Shown: positions 37,811 through 48,029 of the stretch, in pieces
Numbering within the stretch: position 1 is the stretch's first letter
How the letters are laid out: each line of letters opens with the position of its first letter
Origin: Cristatella mucedo
Lineage: Eukaryota > Bryozoa > Phylactolaemata > Cristatellidae
Assembly (NCBI GenBank): GCA_009760855.2
Contig: WPIO01000003.1
Location: forward strand, 12,616,501-12,680,500
Direction of reading: 5' to 3'
Length of the DNA stretch: 64,000 nt
Program-made: the position numbers and the translations under genes
The notes under the pieces: model-generated
The model's input: the letters and a program-made list of their open reading frames with translations, nothing else
Databases searched by the model: none
What the model was told of the DNA's origin: nothing

Positions 37811-37826
37811 AATCTGTGTACCGCAC

Positions 37827-38333
37827 TTAGTTTAGTTTTTTATCGTCAGTCAAACAGTATTTAAAGTTGAGTCTAGCAAATTCTAGGTGCAAGCGAATAG
37901 CAGCTATATCTCGAGCTACAGCCGCATCTTCAGGACTGTCAAATAATCCTGAACTATATTTAACGCTATTTATTGCTATCCGCGCGCGCCACTTATTACT
38001 TTGTTTGTGAAATCATACTCCTATTAAACCAGAAGTATTATTTCCTTGCCTTACCATATTTCTTATATTTTAAGAGTGAGTTGCCTCACGTAAATTATTA
38101 AATAGGTTATTTAGTCTATTATTGTCTGTGTGATCAAGATCTTGCATAGGCATTTCTCCAGTCATAATAAGCCACGATAAACGATAAGATTTATAAATTG
38201 TTCCATCAATAGAAATAACTCTATGGGCATCTCAATTAGTTGTACCCGCTTTATCACCACATCTTGCTGAACCACGACGATTAACTCTCCACGTAAACTT
38301 ACCTGTCTCAGGATTGTACTCAATTAATTCCAT
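37827..38333 (-). pseudogene. HNH endonuclease with AP2-type DNA-binding domain
   Basis: A 169-codon frame without any frameshift but with three internal stops (TGA, TAA, TGA). The order is typical of phage and giant-virus HNH-AP2 homing-type nucleases: YNPETGKFTWRVNRRG, a linker, YKSYRLSWLIMTGEMP, the HNH core (DLDHTDNNRLNNLFNNLREA; His of DH, Asn residues), then NTSGLIGV, SNKWRARIAI and EDAAVARDIAAIRLHLEFA (AP2). These cut DNA and often spread as selfish genes inside viral genomes. It is missed by plain ORF calling because of the stops. Confidence 0.85.
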
Positions 38334-38415
38334 TACGCGTTCTCTAAAAGCCTCTGTCTTTTTTAATATATAATATTTTAGCTATTGTTTAAATAAAAAA
38401 TCATGTATTATAGAA

Positions 38416-38981
38416 ATGGATTACCATGAAGCGAAAGTAACTCTATCAGATTATCAGAGGAACCTAAGGGCTAAATCTAAGGATCCAGATTCTATCAGAT
38501 TCAAACATTAAGATATTTCTGGCTCGAGTAGTATTATGGTAACAAAAATGAAATTATCCAGAATTGTAAAATTCAAATCTTAAACGATTGGCATGCCAAT
38601 AAACTTTAGTTCGAAACCACTATAGGTAAGTAAAAAACTTGGATCCGGAAGTTTTTTTTTCATAAACAAATTAATCTGAGGTAGATAATTTCATATGAAG
38701 CTACCATCACGAGTAAAATTTGAAGAAATTACTGAAAAAAGTTTATTAATACTGGAAGATACTCTTACGCGGGGTCTGGAACAAGATTTAAAGAACGAAT
38801 GGACCAAGGCTATGAACGCGTCAATGATTTAGACAGAAGAGCATTAATACACGATCACGATTATACAGAGCCTAGATCAATGCCTGAACACCAGCGAACA
38901 GAAATAAGAAACATATCTGACTTACTACTTGCAGAGTCAGCAGCTCGTATTGTACTAGATCCTAGACAACCAGGGTTTTAA
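38416..38981 (+). pseudogene. PLA2-like domain virion protein (decayed)
   Basis: N-terminal part from MDYHEAKVTLSDYQRNLRAK, with a segment resembling the repeat-like N-terminus of such proteins in polintons, containing two internal TAA. After a frameshift, a C-terminal domain resembles the phospholipase A2 domain of parvovirus VP1: a Gly-rich loop (SYAGSGTRFKERM) and the His-Asp motif ALIHDHDY at about 38,845-38,868. In related viruses this enzyme opens the endosomal membrane. Family resemblance is by motif only. Confidence 0.65.
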
Positions 38982-38982
38982 A

Positions 38983-39267
38983 GTGGATACAAAGAAAATT
39001 GCAGCGATAATAGTAGCTAAAGCAAAATTAGGTTTGGGAATCGGTCGAGCTTTAAATGATTCATTTGCTACTGATTTCCTTAAAGATAAAGTATCAAATC
39101 CTGCAAGTCTAAATAAGATGCAAAATTATTCTAAAAATCTTTTTGATAGAACTCTAGATATCACACGAAAAAGGTATAAACATGTATACTTAACTAAACT
39201 AACCCGACTAATAGTTTTGTATTTATTTCATTTTGTTTATCTGATAATCTGCAGGATTAAAATGTGA
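38983..39267 (+). CDS. Small viral protein, unrecognised
   Basis: Open for 94 codons immediately after the PLA2-like gene (VDTKKIAAIIVAKAKLGLGI), from a GTG or as a C-terminal continuation of it. Helical start, hydrophobic end (LIVLYLFHFVYLII), possibly membrane-associated. Confidence 0.35.
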   Translation: MDTKKIAAIIVAKAKLGLGIGRALNDSFATDFLKDKVSNPASLNKMQNYSKNLFDRTLDITRKRYKHVYLTKLTRLIVLYLFHFVYLIICRIKM

Positions 39268-39278
39268 TCTTTTTAATT

Positions 39279-39722
39279 TTAAAAATTTTTACCTTGATTA
39301 AATTTTAATCTTATATTTAGTCTTAGCTCAGAGTTATAATGATCTTTAGCAACATAGCTTCCATCAAGAACACCTGTGATTCTAAAGTCATTTCCTAGTT
39401 TCTGAATAATTTTACCTGGACTCTTAAATTTAATTTGTTCATTCTTTTGATTAAAGAAATGACTTGGTTTATTACCGAAATCAAATCTAACCGCACTAGT
39501 AGCGTGATAGATGATACCCATGAAAATCTAGTTGTTCACTAGCACGACTAACGGTACTTTGTAAGAATGGAATCATATCTTGTGTGATATAAATCCATGC
39601 ATTTAGATATGGTTTCGAGTCTTTAGTCAACCTTTCTTCAACGTGAATATGGGCTGGTTTTCCTTTATGAATAACAACTTCAGCATCTTCGAGGACAACA
39701 AGTTTCTTTTCTTTGGTTACTA
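39279..39722 (-). pseudogene. Viral protein, unrecognised
   Basis: Two frames on the - strand, joined by one frameshift near 39,520: VVIHKGKPAHIHVEERL ... YITQDMIPFLQSTVSR and, downstream, AVRFDFGNKPSHFF ... KIIQKLGNDFRITGVL. No family was recognised. It is convergent with the + strand gene at 38,983. Confidence 0.4.
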
Positions 39723-39765
39723 TTTACATATAGAATAAAAATGTGTTGAATTCAAAAAATGATTA

Positions 39766-40239
39766 CTATAGTAGTTCTATTATTGTTCCACAATCTGCTA
39801 AGTCTATTAGTTTTAAGAAAATTAAACATCCAGCTCCACAATCTGTTTGGTTGCATTCTTGTAATTAAAAAGTTTGAAAACTTGGAATAACTTTTAGATA
39901 ATCAATTACTTCTGGTAATGGTGGAGCACCGAATGAATCAAAGTAGAAACAGCTATCCCCAGATTTTTTAAGTGCTACCAAATGATAAAATGATAAATCT
40001 GACTTACCTGTATTAAAAATAAGAGATTCATTTTCTTTTGGTTTAGCTTGTTCATCTCCAGCTAATAATTCACGGAAATTTGTATCTTTAGGTCTTTTAC
40101 ATATTTTAGTATTTCTGTGTCTGTCAATGCTGAACTTTTTTAATTTTTCTAAACCGTTTATAGTCTTTCTTAGCTCAGCAAGTATTTCTTCTTTACTTGA
40201 CATTCCAATGCCTTCTACGCTAGTCCCCAACTTGACCAT
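39766..40239 (-). pseudogene. Adenovirus-type cysteine protease (capsid maturation), one internal TAA
   Basis: 158-codon frame. Catalytic residues are visible in the order of the adenain/Ulp1-like proteases: His in DLSFYHLVAL, Asp in CFYFDSFGAPP, and Gln/Cys in CNQTDCGAGC. A single TAA lies between the second and third motifs. The N-terminal ~60 residues are extra compared with the minimal domain. Proteases of this type process capsid proteins in adenoviruses and polintons. Confidence 0.82.
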
Positions 40240-40282
40240 GTGTTAAAATTCGATAGCATAACATGCGTCCATGTGTTATAAC

Positions 40283-40465
40283 TCATGAACCCGATCTGTT
40301 TCCAAGTTTAACAAATTTTGACTTTTTGTGTTCACAGATAGCACAGATTGCTTTTAACATTCCTCTTAAACATTTTGTGCTGCTTTGTATTTCTATATAT
40401 TCAGGGTGAAGATTGCCTGTAGGCTGTTTACACTCCAGGCAATAAATATTAGATTCGATTTCTAT
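40283..40465 (-). pseudogene. Small zinc-ribbon protein (DUF5679-like)
   Basis: About 60 codons open to TGA: two Cys pairs, YCLECKQPTGN and MLKAICAICEHKKSKFV, spaced as in the small C2C2 proteins seen in many large DNA viruses and relatives. It has no ATG, so the start may have mutated (an ATA is in place). It lies directly upstream of the protease on the same strand. Confidence 0.6.
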
Positions 40466-40526
40466 AAATAATTATATAATAATAATTAATAATATTAATA
40501 TAATATAATAATATAATTATATAAAC

Positions 40527-41206
40527 CAATTTAGTATAGGAAATTACCTTAAAGTCCACGCTTTTAATTTTGGACAAGGTATTGACACAGGACATAAAGA
40601 ACTTTTACCTAAGGTACCTATTAGAGCATTTTTACTTGGGTCTATTGGATCAGAAAAGTCTCAGTTATTAATGAACTGGATCTTTTATGGAATGGTTAAA
40701 TATGATACTTGTACGATTATTGCAATAAGTCCAGACCATAAGTTATACCGTGGTCTTAGATTAGTGAATTATAGCACAGCAAAGGGTGATTATGTTTGGA
40801 TTAGTGGTATTGATCAAACGTAAAAAGCAGACTCATATAAAAATTATAAGAATGCTTTTTTAATTGATGACTTAATGACTGAAGACCAAACAAAAATATT
40901 AGATTACTTTACACGAGGAAGACACAAAGGACTCAATATATTTACCTTGCTCAAGGATTTACAAACATTCCCAGACAAGAAATCAGGAATAATATAAATA
41001 TGATAATAATTTTCAAACAAAAGGCAACATATACAGAGTATATTCGGGAAGCACACCTGGATGCATAGATAAAAACAATTTAGACATTGGGTTAACTCTT
41101 GCACACGGATTCGTTTTGGGTATTGTGTAATAGACTTAACTAAAACTGAATCAGAAGGAAGGTTTTGGTCAGTTGACTCTACTGGAAATCAATTAATTAC
41201 TATATA
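40527..41206 (+). pseudogene. FtsK/HerA-type genome-packaging ATPase
   Basis: Pumps viral DNA into capsids. Visible features: FLLGSIGSEKSQLLMNWI, a Walker A loop (GSxGSxKS, with E where G is usual); NAFLIDDLMTED, the Walker B Asp-Asp; RGRHKGLNIF; and after a frameshift IYLAQGFTNIPRQEIRNNI, the sensor-type segment of this family, then NMIIIFKQ. A last piece ending RFWSVDSTGNQLITI is in another frame. Internal TAA at 40,820 and two frameshifts. Confidence 0.85.
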
Positions 41207-41243
41207 AAATAGTTAATAGATATAGGAAATATTTAAAAGAAAG

Positions 41244-41806
41244 ATGTATTCAAGCAAGAAAGGCTATAGGAGAAGTGTTCAAGAAGCACTTGATTATTAA
41301 AATAAAATCCAAAATTTACAAGATTTAAGAGACGCAACAATATTACAGAATGACCAAGAAATGCAGAAACTTGAAGCAGAGATTGCAGCAAGAGATACTG
41401 ATAAATCTCATCTTAATCAGCGTGTACTAGAAAGATCAACTGACAATTCAGGAAACGTTGTTCTTGAAAATCTTAAGAGAGTTAGGCCAAGACTTGCTCT
41501 GCAAATGGAAACGAGTAAGGCATTAGACCAAAGCAGAGATTATATAAAGAAGGCTTTGGAATATAAGGCTGCACCAGATATTTCGTCTACTATAGAAAAC
41601 AGTTAAAACAGGAAAACGTTAAGTCAGGAGATTTAAAAAAAATCAATTACAATATTAAATCAGGCTAAGACACGTGCGCCTAATCTAAAAGCGCGAGAAA
41701 CTATTGAACTGTTCAGGAAAATTTAGCACACGAATTACAAATAAATCCGACTTCTGGAACACCAAAAAATCAGAAGAAAGATAAAAACTTAAATAAACCT
41801 AGTTAA
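41244..41806 (+). pseudogene. Coiled-coil viral protein, unrecognised
   Basis: Starts MYSSKKGYRRSVQEALDY, has a Q/E-rich helical middle (QNDQEMQKLEAEIAARD) and, after a frameshift near 41,700, ends PKNQKKDKNLNKPS. Three internal TAA. The position right after the ATPase is typical of small virion or assembly proteins. Confidence 0.5.
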
Positions 41807-41816
41807 TTTATTAGAT

Positions 41817-42158
41817 ATGCGTAAAGGTCCTAAACAAGGTTATGTTCCAAATGCTTTAAAAAGGTTAACCGAAGAAATTAACGATGAGAATAAGGATCTT
41901 AAAATGCTTGAAATATCATTTAAGCTAGGAGAAGAAAAGAAATATCTAAACCCAAATGAGACTATAGAAAAAGCAGCCAGTGATGTTTATGATTATGCTA
42001 TTAATTACTATACTATAATTAAAGATGAAAGGTAAACAGAGATACCTAAACAATACCTTTCAAAACAAAATCATAAAAAGGAATTACTAGAGATAATTAG
42101 TGAGGAAGGAAAAGGTACTTTGAAACCTAAAAATAAAACCCAAAATAGAGCAGATTAA
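41817..42158 (+). pseudogene. Small charged viral protein, one in-frame TAA
   Basis: 113-codon single frame from ATG 41,817 (MRKGPKQGYVPNALKRLTEE) with one internal TAA at 42,033. Highly charged and helical. Its stop overlaps the next gene's start (TAATG). Confidence 0.55.
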
Positions 42159-42498
42159 TGAAAGTAATCTTTTCCCAGTAATGTACCCTACTTTTTAAAA
42201 ATAAAAAACTACAAAGGAACAAAGAGTATAAAAGCACAAAAGCTTTTGATTATCTATCACAGGTTGTGAATACAAATACTGGCAAATGTCTTCAAGAAAG
42301 TGTTAAAGTAATTCTTTTGTTTATAAAAAATGAGTCCGAAATATTTGATAAACTAGAACTGTGATTCGTGAGCTTGCTGCAGAAAACACAGGAGTAGTAA
42401 ATTAACTTCTGCTGTGTATTACCTTAGTAAATCTAGGAATACCCCAACAAATATATATTGGTAGAATAAATAAACTTTTAAATGACCTTAGTATATAG
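42158..42498 (+). pseudogene. Small viral protein, unrecognised
   Basis: Pieces KAFDYLSQVVNTNTGKCL and VIRELAAENTGVVN ... LVNLGIPQQIYIGRINKLL in different frames. It is part of a tightly spaced run of small genes. Confidence 0.4.
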
Positions 42499-42500
42499 AT

Positions 42501-42665
42501 ATGTCAGAATTCATACAAATTTCTCAAGAGATATTAATGAATCTTGAAGCTATAAAAAAGGTTAGTACCTCTAAACCGGAGGAATGTGTATTCAATATTT
42601 CTGGAACTACTAATCCTATTAGAGTTCATATAGTTGATTATATTATGCTTAGGAATAAAAAATGA
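42501..42665 (+). CDS. Small intact viral ORF (54 aa)
   Basis: MSEFIQISQEILMNLEAIKK to LRNKK, uninterrupted, ATG to TGA. The stop overlaps the start of the next gene (ATGA), which supports real compact viral gene packing. No family was recognised. Confidence 0.6.
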   Translation: MSEFIQISQEILMNLEAIKKVSTSKPEECVFNISGTTNPIRVHIVDYIMLRNKK

Positions 42666-43189
42666 AGATATGTTTTAAAAATTGTGTAAGAACTCATTCT
42701 ATTAAGAAAATAACTACTTCCAATAATAATTTTGTTTAAAGAGTAATAGGTGGTTCTGAGCAAACAATAACATTTGGGCCTGAAATTTATTCAGCTGTTT
42801 CTGATGATGTCACTACAGGAATAGCAGATACTCTAAATAATTCTGTGATTCAATCTGGAGCTACTACTGATAAGTTCAAACTAGGAATTAATGCTGCTAC
42901 TTCAAATTCTTGGATTACAATGCCTATTGGTTGGACGTTTCTTGCTAGCAAGTCTAGTATATCAAGTTTACTTGGCTTCACTGGTTCAGCTTATACAACA
43001 GATCCCAATTTTGCAACAACTTATCCTAGTTCCACAAAACCAAGTAAATTGTACTCCAAGTGTTAAATTTATTTCAGAAAATGAGAATCAGTTTCTGATA
43101 TATGAATTACTGTTACAGATCAAAACTTAAAAGATTTAGATTTTGGTTCCCAGCAGATAACAGTTGTTATAGAAATGGTTGAATTATAA
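42662..43189 (+). pseudogene. Virion structural protein, beta-rich (minor capsid/spike-base candidate)
   Basis: Starts MKICFKNCVRTHSIKK in the overlap with the previous ORF. It contains SEQTITFGPEIYSAVSDDV, a centre of about 70 residues (ITMPIGWTFLASKSSISSLL) and, after a frameshift, VTDQNLKDLDFGSQQITVVI near the stop. The layout (PGxYS-like start, SLLGF centre, D.n...d..g..itv.i end) resembles a virion protein found beside the penton gene in polintons and adintoviruses. Confidence 0.55.
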
Positions 43190-43196
43190 TATAAGG

Positions 43197-44035
43197 ATGT
43201 CTATAGGATTAACAGGAACAACTAGCTCTGAAGCAAAGACATTAGTTCCACCCATCTTAATTGAACCCACCGGTTTTAAGAAAATTGGACTGCAAAGAGC
43301 AGAATTCGTTTATACTAACAAAGTTTTCTTGAATGTTGCTGCAAATGTAAATTATATGTTTTGGTATAAAGGTCTATGACTGATACTAGTTCAATTTCAA
43401 TTAGAGTTCCTCCTGGGTATTATGATTCTACTAAAGTAGTATCTACCTTGAATACATTATTGAAAGCTAAACAATATTATGTGTCATTGGCTAGTGGTGG
43501 GTGTAGAGAATATCATGGCTTATACAAAACATCTCAAAAGAATGATCAAGGAATTAGATTCAATGTAGATAGAGATGATAAGATTATAATGCAAGTAGTT
43601 GGTGATTGTGTTGTTCTCGTAAGTAGTAATGCAGCTGGTGTTGTAGAATCAGTTGGAGATACCAAGATTTAGTTCTAATGAACAAGGTTCTTTTGACCCA
43701 ATCATGGTAGGAGGAACACCCTATGAAGCAATAAAAGAAGCCACGTACTTTTCTGGTAAAAAAACAAAGCATGGAATAAAATGATGTTACCAGACAATAG
43801 GGGAGTTAAATAGATTAGTGTTGACTGCGATTTGGTTAACCCCGACATGAATTATATAGAATAAAAAACTGAACTTTTAACTCAATGCTGTTAATTATAA
43901 ATTATAGATATAGCCGATATAAATTATGGAGATAAAGTTGACACTCATCTTCCCAATATTAGTTTAAGCGCCCAAAATGAAAATCCTGTTAATATTTTTT
44001 CTGATTTTATGATTATAATAGAACTTTCAGAATAA
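43197..44035 (+). pseudogene. Penton-like single-jelly-roll minor capsid protein
   Basis: Forms capsid vertices in this virus group. MSIGLTGTTSSEAKTL, IGLQRAEFVYTNKVFLNV and ISIRVPPGYYDSTKVVSTL are strands of the jelly roll. ISVDCDLVNPDMNYI (about 43,816) corresponds to the conserved 'CDLVD...N' block, and a late strand with NENPVNIFSDFMIIIELSE closes the protein before TAA. Two frameshifts and several stops. It sits just before the capsid gene, as usual for the group. Confidence 0.72.
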
Positions 44036-44040
44036 TATAT

Positions 44041-44640
44041 AGAGCAATAGGCGGTTATGCTAGAGTTGGTCATGGAAAAATAACAGGAGAGAAATTTCAT
44101 GGATCTGGTGTTCTTGATAAAGTAATTAATGGAATTGGAAAAGCTGCTCCTGTTTTAACGGAACAGATATAAGGTCTTAGTATTAACATTGCCAATAAAG
44201 GAATTGGGATGCATCAAGCAAGAAAAGTCATTGAATTAAAAACCAAAAAATAAAATTTGACAAAGATTATGCAAACAAACTTAGAGAGCTAGATGATAAA
44301 ATTGAAGAAGAAAGAATAAAAAAGAAAGAACTTGAATATGAACCAGAGAAGCGGAAGAAAGAAGATCATATATCGAAAGATTAAAGAGATGGACCTTGAA
44401 ATCAAACGGGCTACGATAGAAAAACTAAAACCAAAGAATAGAAAAAGACATAAATCCAAAATGGAAGAAGAAACCGAAACAAAAGATTACTCAGAGAAAC
44501 TTAATGGAAATGATCCAAAAGCGTATAAAAAAATAGAACGAGTCATTAAAGGAAAATCTTTTCCTGAAAGAACTAGACCTGGTGGCTATAGTGGCTATAT
44601 GAATGAACAAGATAGGAGCTGGTCTATATGTCCAGAGTAA
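44041..44640 (+). pseudogene. Minor virion protein, Lys/Glu-rich coiled coil
   Basis: Starts near RAIGGYARVGHGKITGEKF and VLDKVINGIGKAAPVL, a Gly-rich basic start like core or minor capsid proteins. After a frameshift it becomes a charged coiled coil and ends GGYSGYMNEQDRSWSICPE. Only broad resemblance to group proteins. Confidence 0.45.
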
Positions 44641-44674
44641 GAAATAGGTTTTAACTTTTTAATATAGAGAGGAA

Positions 44675-46376
44675 ATAGCTAGTGCTCTAATTAATACTAT
44701 CCTTGAATCAGGCGATCCAAGTTTACCTAAATATACTATCAGAGACTATCGGGAGTTCTATCAAACTAATAGAAATGAACTCAATACTATTTCAAATAAA
44801 ATAGTGACATTTACTGTGCCAGGAGAGCAACATCAGTGCTATGTTTTGTCTGATGCTTATTTACTACTTGAAGGACAACTTTAAGTTCGGACAGCTCCTA
44901 ATGGAGCTTTTGCTGCACCTGTTAAAACCATTGCGGTGGGTCTTGTTAACAATGCAGGCACATGGTTGTTCAGTTCAATGAAAGTTAGACTTGGAGCAGA
45001 AAAAATAGAAAGTCTTTCATTACAACAAGCACCTGGAACAGTTTCAAAGCTTATGGGTTTATTAACTTATCCAAATGATTATAATAGAACTGAAGGACCT
45101 GTAACAGGGTGGAAAAAAGATGAGGCAAGCTCAGTCGACGACATGTACGTTGCTAATTCAAATTACGTTAGTCCTGCAACATCTGGAGCGACAGCTTCAA
45201 ACAATGGGTTTGTTCATCGAAGAGGACTCTCCAATGTTTTAGCTGATAATGTTGGAACTTTTAGTATCTCAATACCGCTTTCAAGATTACCCGGGTTTTG
45301 TGCATACATGAATACAATTATTTATAATGCTCCAGTTACCCTTGAAGCGACAAGAGTTAGGGGATCAGACTTCAATGCTATAATGACAGGAACATTAAGA
45401 CCTGGAAATGCATTACAATCTCGTGGAGTAGATTGAGTAGCTGCAGATGGAAGTTGGGCAGCATTTAAAATTGTTATGTCAAAAATGAGACCAGTGGCAT
45501 TACACCTTGAGAAAGTATTGAAAGAGCTCTTGCAGATATATCTAGTGAGCGAGCAAAGAAAATTAAACTTAATTGCAGAGTTGGACAATGTGAAAATATG
45601 ACTCTAAATAGCTTTAACCGAGGATTACGTATACTAGAACATTGTCTGTTCAGAATAATATTGACAAAGTTCTGTGGCTAATTTTAGCAGCACACAAGTT
45701 TGCTAAATAATAATAATAATAATAAAAATGCACTTGATAAAGCGCCCTCAGATAACTTAATCTCTTTCTAGGCGCTTTACATTTGCTGCAAAGTGAAAAT
45801 AAAATAATTAATTATAAATATATAATCATTACATATATATGTATATATATATAATAATTAATTATTAAATACAATAGTTACACTGCCAATCCTCGTACCT
45901 ATAACCACTATACTATTAGGAATGTAGTTGTAATTTCTAATAATTCAAAAAATTATCCAAGTATTGCTAGAAGTAGTTATCCCAAGGATGGAAACTGTCC
46001 AACTGAATACTTAGACTTTACTCAATTTAGAAAACAATACCTTGGATTAAATTAAATTACAGAAACAGTTGGTGTTACTTATCCTGAATGGTTATCTTTA
46101 TATCCAATACATGTAATTGACCTACAATACCAGTATGAACCTTTAAGAGTTACTACTAAACTTGACGTAACAATTGAATTCAATGATCTGATTCCTCCTG
46201 CTGCTGCTGCTGCTGCTGCGGGCCCGAATAATAATCCTCATGCAGTTCCAGCTACAACGATTATCATGCATTACTTAACTACCTGTGAGAACACGCTTGA
46301 ATTAACTTCTAACTGCAATAGATCGCAGTTTACTTGCATAAAAGGAACATTCGTTTGTGATGGAAATGATAATTAA
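44675..46376 (+). pseudogene. Major capsid protein, double jelly roll, interrupted by a LINE tail
   Basis: About 540 codons. N-terminal jelly roll: PKYTIRDYREFYQTNRNEL, KIVTFTVPGEQHQCYVLSDA, a long open stretch 44,936-45,436 (SMKVRLGAEKIESLSL ... SIPLSRLPGFCAYMN). C-terminal jelly roll: AHKFAK, then the LINE tail, then YTIRNVVVISNNSKNYPS, DFTQFRKQYLGLN, YPIHVIDLQYQYEPLRVTT and a Pro/Ala7 loop with VPATTIIMHYLTT. The final strands match the polinton/adintovirus capsid C-terminus in layout. Disrupted by two TAA, two TGA, frameshifts near 45,470-45,650, and an inserted LINE tail at 45,706-45,799. Start codon appears mutated (ATA). Confidence 0.83.
45706..45799 (-). mobile_element. LINE 3' tail insertion in the capsid gene
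   Basis: Only 94 bp: AAT-repeat tail plus the 3' hairpin (GATAAAGCGCCCTCAGATAA...GGCGCTTTACATTTGCTGC). An extreme 5' truncation. Capsid codons continue on both sides. Confidence 0.9.
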
Positions 46377-46398
46377 TAAAATTTTAACCGGCATATAA

Positions 46399-47080
46399 AT
46401 GAAAAAATTTGATTTTGTACAAGGTTCTGATGAATGGAAAAATCAATGTGCTTGAACATTGGTGGATCAGAAGTTTATTCTGTTCTTGGTCATGAATTAA
46501 CATTTGGAAATCAAACTGAAGGTGACATGGAGATTATGGCTGCTAGAAAACTAAAAAAATATATTGCTAATAAGTACAGACTACAATTTCCACCAATGCT
46601 ATTTGGTAAAGCCTTCAAGCCAATTACTGCTAAATTTTTAGAAATGAAACTTGGTGTAAAACTTGAAAGCGCTAATGAATATTTTACTAGTGATGGTGTT
46701 TATAATTATTCATCAGATGGTATAATAGATGGAGATACTTTAGTAGAAATAAAATGTTTATGGAGTAGGAGTATTATTAAAGATTGTATTACAAAGCAAT
46801 ATCATGCTCAATGCTTACTAGGCTTACATGTTTTAGGATTAAGTGAATGTTATTACTCAAAGTTTGAAATTTTTCTTCCTGGATTAAATTGCGAAGAAGC
46901 ACCGCTTGATTTTATAGCTGCTGTAAATGTTAGAATACCGAGTAAATACGAGTTCGATATTCCTATCAGAATTCCAATTTTACGTTACTACTTAAAGGTG
47001 AAAAGTACTTTGATTTTGAGTTTGATAATATAAGCAAGTATGGTAGATTTAATAATAAACAGGAAAAAGATATGATTTGA
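46399..47080 (+). pseudogene. YqaJ-type PD-(D/E)XK nuclease (viral recombinase)
   Basis: Single-strand annealing recombination and end resection, as for lambda exonuclease relatives. Start MKKFDFVQGSDEW, frameshift, then GGSEVYSVLGHE. ATPQ-type helix region around TEGDMEIMAARKLKKYI; the catalytic Asp in SSDGIIDGD, E-x-K in LVEIKCLW, and the Gln in QYHAQCLL. 200 codons open from 46,434 to 47,033, a second frameshift near the end, TGA at 47,078. Confidence 0.82.
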
Positions 47081-47089
47081 AGTATTACG

Positions 47090-47960
47090 TAAAAAGATGT
47101 TTGATAAAGATAATATATGAAGATCATGATAGATTTTCAAGAATTATACCTATTTTAAAAAACGTATTAGTCAGATCAAATGTTTTAATTGCTGAATATA
47201 TAGATGAATCGTGGAGTAGATCTTAGTATGCGACTGGAACTCAGATTATCAACCTAAGTGATCCTGTGAGCTTTTCTGATGCTGTTACAAAGAGCTATGC
47301 CGACTCTAATTTCATGGTAACAGGAAATGGATCAGTTGATTTCAAAGGACAACCAGCTGCTGTTAATCTTGGACTAGGAGTTAATCTTAACGATGCTGTT
47401 AATGTTAGTCAGTTAAGCAATTATGTTAATAAATCTGGTGATAAAATGACAGGAGACCTAAACATAAATGGATTTGCTATTACTTCCTTACTGGAGCTCA
47501 AGCAAGACTACTCCGAGTGTTCTTCCTGATGACTTTTGCGTTACTTATGGAGGACTAAAACGAGATGTAACGCCGAATGGTAATCCTGCTAGTAGTTCTT
47601 TGAACATAAGTTGGTAATTCTATTATTAATGTTGCATCCTGTTAATCCAAGTGATGCTGCAACTAAATCTTATGTTGATAAAATGATAAAAAAATTACTG
47701 AAGTAATTGCAGTATCACTTATTCCTGTATTAATGAATTCTATATTATATATTATTAATAAGAACTCATGTTAATTATTCTTGGACTAATAAGAATGTCC
47801 CACCATTAATAATTTTAAGTGCGATGGTTGTTGGTTCATCTAATTGTGTTTGTTTTTCTAAGACATAGCACTGGTAATACTGTTGTTTCTGGAGAAATAC
47901 GTGCCATTAATACTGTAACTACAGGAACAGATTTAAAGTATTTTGCTTTCTTCAATTGAG
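47090..47960 (+). pseudogene. Fibre 2: second fibre-like protein with the same shaft repeat
   Basis: + strand counterpart of fibre 1. An N-terminal segment (VKRCLIKIIYEDHDRF ... VLIAEYIDESW) is followed by repeats TQIINLSDPVSFSDAVTKSY, LGLGVNLNDAVNVSQLSNYV, MTGDLNINGFAIT and NPSDAATKSYVDKMIKK. The last 100 codons are broken by frameshifts. It shares the repeat with fibre 1 but is not a simple duplicate: flanking domains differ. Confidence 0.68.
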
Positions 47961-48029
47961 TGCCTACTGACTATTACTTAATTGATAATCTAGGAAATCT
48001 CAGAGTCAATCTTTTGGCTAGTTACATAC

